In this document: piece after piece, positions 23,816-26,927 of the stretch | Layout: the number at the start of each line of letters is the position of its first letter | Numbering within the stretch: position 1 is the stretch's first letter | Origin: Clostridia bacterium | GTDB lineage: Bacteria > Bacillota > Clostridia > Christensenellales > UBA1242 | Assembly: GCA_028694075.1 (NCBI GenBank) | Contig: JAQUUD010000010.1 | Span: forward strand, 1-26,927 | Length of the DNA: 26,927 nt | Direction: 5' to 3' | Made by a program: the position numbers and the translations under genes | The notes under the pieces: generated by a model | The model's input: the letters and a program-made list of their open reading frames with translations, nothing else | Database searches by the model: none | Told to the model about the DNA's origin: nothing

Positions 23816-24544
23816 TTATAAGTTACTCACCTTTTGAATTTCAGTTTTGATTTTACCTAATATTTTTTTTTCAATTCTACTGATATAACTTTGTGAAATG
23901 CCAAGCATATCAGCAACCTCTTTTTGTGTTTTTTCACCTTTTCCCGCAAGCCCAAACCTTAGTTTCATAATTTCCTGTTCACGCGGGCAAAGTTTGTTTA
24001 ACGATTGCCACAAAATTTGTTTCTCAGCATCAAGTTCCAAATTAATTGAAACACTGTCCTCTTCGTTGGACAATATATCTGCAAGAAGCAGTTCATTGCC
24101 TTCGTTATCATAATTTAGCGGTTCGTCCAAACTCACTTCCATTTTTTGTTTTGTGCTTTTTCTCAGTTGCATTAAAATTTCATTTTCAATACACCTTGAT
24201 GCATAAGTTGCTAGTTTGATTTGCTTATCGAAGTCATATGTTTTAATTGCCTTAATTAGCCCAATTGCACCAACGGAAATTAAGTCTTCCAAATCGATGC
24301 CCGTGTTTTCAAATTTTTTGGCAATATAAACAACAAGCCTTAAATTATGCTCAATCAATTTATCACGCGCCTGCATATTGTTTTTTCCCATTTCTTCAAT
24401 CAGCACCCGTTCTTCTTCACTGCCGAGTGGTAAAGGCAAAGCATCGTTTCCACATATGTAAAGAACGATGTCCCGCGCCGACATAAAAATATTTTTTTTA
24501 AATAAATATTTAATTTTTAAAAGCATTTTTACTAATTTATTCAT
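23816..24544 (-). CDS. sigE: RNA polymerase sigma factor SigE precursor (mother-cell sporulation)
   Basis: Pro-SigE is made as an inactive membrane-associated precursor and cleaved by SpoIIGA, then drives early mother-cell transcription. The protein shows the pro-region (KLVKMLLKIKYLFKKN), the conserved GNDALPLPLGSEEERVL, region 2 (NLRLVVYIAKKFENTGIDLEDLISVGAIGLIKA and KLATYASRCIENEILM), and region 4 (LRFGLAGKGEKTQKEVADMLGISQSYISRIEKKI). An upstream in-frame ATG at 24556 has no ribosome site, and the GGAG of the real one (24551-24554) falls in its second codon; the ATG at 24544 lies 6 bases after GGAG, so the start is 24544 (242 residues). spoIIGA is directly upstream. Confidence 0.95.
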   Translation of the reverse strand: MNKLVKMLLKIKYLFKKNIFMSARDIVLYICGNDALPLPLGSEEERVLIEEMGKNNMQARDKLIEHNLRLVVYIAKKFENTGIDLEDLISVGAIGLIKAIKTYDFDKQIKLATYASRCIENEILMQLRKSTKQKMEVSLDEPLNYDNEGNELLLADILSNEEDSVSINLELDAEKQILWQSLNKLCPREQEIMKLRFGLAGKGEKTQKEVADMLGISQSYISRIEKKILGKIKTEIQKVSNL

Positions 24545-24677
24545 ATTTTTCTCCATTTTTATTGATTTTTTAATGTTTTTTGATTAATTTTTGATTATTT
24601 TGATATTTAATTGTATTTATTTTTTTCGAACTTTTTTTAAAAATAGAAATTTTTTTATAAATGAACTAATGTTTTAA

Positions 24678-25541
24678 TTAAATATTTTCATTTAAGGTTT
24701 GTGGATTTAAAAGCAGACCGCAAGACAATTTTTTTTCGAGATTTGCAAAGGTCAATCCCAAACAAGAATTTTTTAAAATTAAAGTAAAATTTCGTTGACT
24801 TATTTTTAAACTTTCAATATAAAAGATTAGCATTTCACTTTTTTCCCCAACCGAACTCACCTTTATATAATGCACCCGCTTCAAATTGTTTGGGATTTTT
24901 TTAAGAAGTATTTGATGAATCGGAACCTCTCTAAATAATTTTTGAAAGACCTTGAATGTTATAATATTAACCGGCTTACCTGTGAGAGGGTCAGAAAGAG
25001 TGTTTCCCGTATCCACAAACGCAAGACTGCTAACACTTTTTTCGTTGTCTGATAGTGTAGCATTATAAATAAAATTTGAATTATATGCCTTATATTTTAT
25101 TACTTCAAAAATTTTAAAAAGAAAATATGAAATTAAAAAAACGCACCCCATAATTATGCCCATCGGCAAAAAAATTTCATAATAAACATTGCCGTTAATC
25201 AAAATTACTTCGCCGAATGAAAAGCAAATTAAAAAGCAAAAACCTCCCATTAACGCGGTTACCAATAAAAATGTTAAAAAATTAAGAATAAATTGTTTTA
25301 TGGATTTAAAATTATAAGCAATCAAAAGCATTGTAACCGCAGTTAAAAGTTTATAAAGCAAAAGCAAACTTGGGTTTAAATTTATATACAAACTTAAAAT
25401 TGTAAAGCTCGCACCAATCATCGCGGATATTATTATTAAAATTTTCTTATAATTGATTTTTAATAGTTTAGCAGTTATGTAAAGAATTATTAAATCTATA
25501 ATAAAATTATCAATGATAACATCTTCAATATAAACTTCCAC
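24678..25541 (-). CDS. spoIIGA: SpoIIGA, sigma-E factor processing peptidase
   Basis: SpoIIGA is a membrane aspartic protease that removes the pro-region of SigE in the mother cell. The N-terminal ~150 residues contain about five hydrophobic segments; the C-terminal half is the cytoplasmic protease with the catalytic AFVDTGNTLSDPLTGKPVNI (Asp177-Thr-Gly). The 287-residue length is near the family norm (~309 in Bacillus). The start is GTG (25541-25539), with a stop codon immediately upstream in frame and only a weak AAGA ribosome site, suggesting low translation. sigE follows 133 bases downstream, the usual spoIIGA-sigE order. A small RNA gene lies upstream on the other strand. Confidence 0.94.
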   Translation of the reverse strand: MEVYIEDVIIDNFIIDLIILYITAKLLKINYKKILIIISAMIGASFTILSLYINLNPSLLLLYKLLTAVTMLLIAYNFKSIKQFILNFLTFLLVTALMGGFCFLICFSFGEVILINGNVYYEIFLPMGIIMGCVFLISYFLFKIFEVIKYKAYNSNFIYNATLSDNEKSVSSLAFVDTGNTLSDPLTGKPVNIITFKVFQKLFREVPIHQILLKKIPNNLKRVHYIKVSSVGEKSEMLIFYIESLKISQRNFTLILKNSCLGLTFANLEKKLSCGLLLNPQTLNENI

Positions 25542-25694
25542 TTATATATCTTAAAGAATATTTTTAAATTTTTCAAAGAATAAAAATGTAAAACATTGTG
25601 ATTTTTTAATATTTTATGTAATATTTGCAAATTTTCAGTTTATTTTTTACCAATATTTTTATCATCTGAAAAATATTTATATATTTCATAAACC

Positions 25695-25723
25695 TTGCGT
25701 TCTAGTATTTTTTATGTTAAAAT
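25695..25723 (+). promoter_or_regulatory. Promoter of the structured RNA
   Basis: TTGCGT (25695-25700), 17-base spacer, TAAAAT (25718-25723). Transcription would begin near 25729-25731. Confidence 0.65.
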
Positions 25724-25727
25724 TAAA

Positions 25728-25864
25728 TAGCCGTGCAGGTCGAAAGACAGTTGGGCAAACCTATGCCAACCTTATAAAGAAGCCAAAACGGTTACAATTT
25801 TTTGTGAGTTATAATAACTCGGCTAGTCTTTATAAATAAAAAATCGCCTGAAAGGCGATTTTTT
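25728..25864 (+). ncRNA. Candidate stand-alone structured small RNA (~135 nt), class unknown
   Basis: Between promoter and terminator is a compact foldable sequence. TAGCCG (25728-25733) pairs with CGGCTA (25820-25825) as closing stem. Inside are a GTC-GAAA-GAC hairpin (25739-25748), a GTTGG(G)CA/TGCCAAC hairpin (25750-25770) whose loop AACC (25758-25761) can pair with GGTT (25790-25793) as a pseudoknot, and GAGTTA/TAACTC (25806-25820). An alternative pairing of CCGT (25731-25734) with ACGG (25788-25791) could switch the fold. No gene lies downstream on this strand, so it is probably a trans-acting RNA and not a riboswitch leader. It does not match tRNA, SRP RNA, 6S, tmRNA, or the c-di-GMP, preQ1, THF, glycine or purine riboswitches as I know them. 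Confidence 0.6.
25838..25864 (+). terminator. Terminator of the structured RNA
   Basis: AAAAAATCGCCT (25838-25849), loop GAA, AGGCGATTTTTT (25853-25864): a 12-base stem ending in a T run. Confidence 0.85.
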
Positions 25865-25868
25865 ATGT

Positions 25869-25911
25869 GGCTTGCAAATATTTCAGGCTTTGCCTAAAAT
25901 ATTTGCAAGCC
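25869..25911. terminator. Long hairpin, second of three in tandem
   Basis: GGCTTGCAAATATTTCAGGC pairs with its complement at 25892-25911 with one mismatch, loop TTT. It sits between two terminators; it may be a backup terminator or transcript-end stabiliser for nrdR (minus) or the small RNA (plus). Confidence 0.55.
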
Positions 25912-25912
25912 C

Positions 25913-25954
25913 AAAAAGCCCACCGAATTTTTATAAAAATCCGGTGGGCTTTTT
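25913..25954. terminator. Bidirectional GC-rich terminator
   Basis: AAAAAGCCCACCG and CGGTGGGCTTTTT enclose an AT palindrome (ATTTTTATAAAAAT). T runs occur on both strands, so it can end the nrdR transcript as well as read-through from the plus strand. The interval between it and nrdR (25955-26169) is AT-rich with no gene seen. Confidence 0.8.
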
Positions 25955-26169
25955 CTTTTTATCAACCTTAAATCTGCAAATTATTCAACTACTATAATAT
26001 AAGTTATTTAATTTTTTTCGTTTATTTAAATAAACGCAAACCGTTAAAAACTATATACATAACTTATCAATATATAAAAATCTGATTTATTGAAAATATA
26101 GTTTCAAACTTAATCTCAAACATTAAACAAATATTTTAAAAAAATAACAAAATAAATTTTAAGATGTTT

Positions 26170-26613
26170 TTACAACTCATTCAAAAATTTTATGAAATTA
26201 GTTGTATCTTTAAACTGACGATATACCGAAGCAAAACGCACATAAGAAACCTCATCAATTTTTTTAAGTTTATCCATAACTTTTTCGCCGATTTCATTTG
26301 AAGAAACTTCTTGAACAAGTTCGTTTTGAAGTTCTTTTTCAATTTGCGAACAAATTTCATCAATTTGATTTAAACTAACAGGTCTTTTTTCACAAGCTTT
26401 GATCAAACCTCTTTTGATTTTCATTATATCAAAAGGCTGACGACTTCCGTTTTTCTTGATAACCAAAATTGGAAGACTTTCAATCGTTTCATATGTAGTA
26501 AATCTTTTTCCGCAACCCAAACATTCCCTTCTTCTTCTTATTGAATTATTTTCCTCATTAGCACGGGAATCTAAAACCTTACTACTTTCGCATTTACAAA
26601 ATGGACATCTCAT
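26170..26613 (-). CDS. nrdR: Transcriptional repressor NrdR
   Basis: NrdR represses ribonucleotide reductase genes in response to adenine nucleotides. The N-terminal zinc ribbon has CPFC (residues 3-6) and CLGC (32-35) pairs, with LDSR and RRRREC features; the ATP-cone domain fills residues ~49-138 (VIKKNGSRQPFDIMKIKRGL...VRFASVYRQFKD). The 147-residue length is normal. AAAAGGA lies ~11 bases before ATG. The YlmC/YmxH-like gene is next upstream on the same strand, the order common in Clostridia. No ribonucleotide reductase gene is in the window. Confidence 0.96.
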   Translation of the reverse strand: MRCPFCKCESSKVLDSRANEENNSIRRRRECLGCGKRFTTYETIESLPILVIKKNGSRQPFDIMKIKRGLIKACEKRPVSLNQIDEICSQIEKELQNELVQEVSSNEIGEKVMDKLKKIDEVSYVRFASVYRQFKDTTNFIKFLNEL

Positions 26614-26720
26614 ATTATTTCAATCCTTTTCTCAAACAGTATTCATTAAATAATACAATAAATTTCCATAAAAGTAAATTGTTTTTTTAAGTTTTGATAC
26701 AAAATGTCAAATATTTAATT

Positions 26721-26927
26721 TTATTTCTTTAAAATGCATGCGTTTGGAGCAGGGCAAGGCGAATATAGTTCAACTAAAATTGTATCACAGCCAATTTTGC
26801 AAATTTGAGTGAAAGGAATAAAAAGTTCCTGTCCGCATTTAAAAACATTCCAAAAACTTTTATTATTTGGGACAACTAAGCCCGTTATTCTTGCACACTG
26901 CAAATCAAAAACCACATCGATGATATG
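26721..26927 (-). CDS. YlmC/YmxH-family PRC-barrel protein, 5' end cut by window edge
   Basis: The open frame runs off the window end, so the annotated C-terminal 68 residues are partial; an internal GTG (26915) should not be taken as start. The visible part (IIDVVFDLQCARITGLVVP ... ELFIPFTQICKIGCDTILVEL) matches the PRC-barrel pattern of YlmC/YmxH proteins, which are linked to sporulation in Bacillota. In Clostridia this gene commonly lies between sigG and nrdR, so sigG may lie just beyond the window. No enzymatic role is known. Confidence 0.8.
   Translation of the reverse strand, partial: HIIDVVFDLQCARITGLVVPNNKSFWNVFKCGQELFIPFTQICKIGCDTILVELYSPCPAPNACILKK

Noticed and set aside
25728..25830. 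c-di-GMP riboswitch
   Set aside because: A GAAA-loop hairpin and GCAAACC are suggestive, but the conserved order and receptor are absent and no gene follows on the same strand.
1..26927. tRNA and rRNA genes
   Set aside because: No TTCGAATC-like T-loop with matching acceptor stem and no rRNA-like block was seen on either strand.

Overview
The window is very AT-rich. It carries endospore-formation genes (sigH, spoIVA, spoIIGA, sigE, a YlmC/YmxH-type protein), strong Shine-Dalgarno sites, and Bacillota-type housekeeping genes. This points to an uncultured, spore-forming, Gram-positive (Clostridia-like) bacterium. The exact lineage cannot be fixed from this sequence alone.

Layout. (1) Positions 1-6.6 kb are accessory. 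There is a protein built of about ten tandem 17-residue repeats, a divergent pair of envelope proteins (one lipoprotein, one membrane-anchored), a non-coding block of branched palindromic repeats, and a three-gene operon of unrecognised proteins ending in a strong terminator. (2) Positions 6.8-7.7 kb hold a small Cys/Pro/Asn-rich membrane-type protein and an ArsR-family regulator. (3) Positions 7.8-14.2 kb hold the sigH / rlmB / mrnC / hisS cluster on the minus strand, with gltX divergent. The neighbourhood resembles the gltX-mrnC-rlmB-sigH order of Bacillus, but hisS is added, a repeat block sits between rlmB and sigH, and mrnC has a very long low-complexity N-terminal extension. (4) Positions 14.2-17.1 kb hold a single-pass membrane protein, a GC-rich four-way-junction hairpin element, and spoIVA. 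(5) Positions 17.2-18.8 kb hold a candidate defence nuclease (TerB-like, SAP and FokI-like PD-(D/E)XK regions). (6) Positions 18.9-20.1 kb hold prfB with its +1 programmed frameshift intact. (7) Positions 20.1-22.1 kb hold an XRE regulator divergent from a secreted DUF6273-like protein, whose consensus promoter overlaps an inverted repeat. (8) Positions 22.3-22.6 kb hold a decayed C-terminal piece of mnmA. (9) Positions 22.8-26.9 kb hold a membrane metalloprotease (DUF3810-like), sigE, spoIIGA, an apparently free-standing small structured RNA with its own promoter and terminator, nrdR, and the 3' part of a YlmC/YmxH gene cut by the window edge.

How it fits together: SigH starts the sporulation programme, SpoIIGA cleaves pro-SigE, and SigE drives mother-cell genes such as spoIVA (family knowledge). 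The least explained material is the orphan operon at 3.8-6.6 kb, the modular branched palindrome repeats at 3.4, 8.5 and perhaps 15.2 kb, the nuclease at 17.3 kb, and the structured RNA at 25.7 kb.
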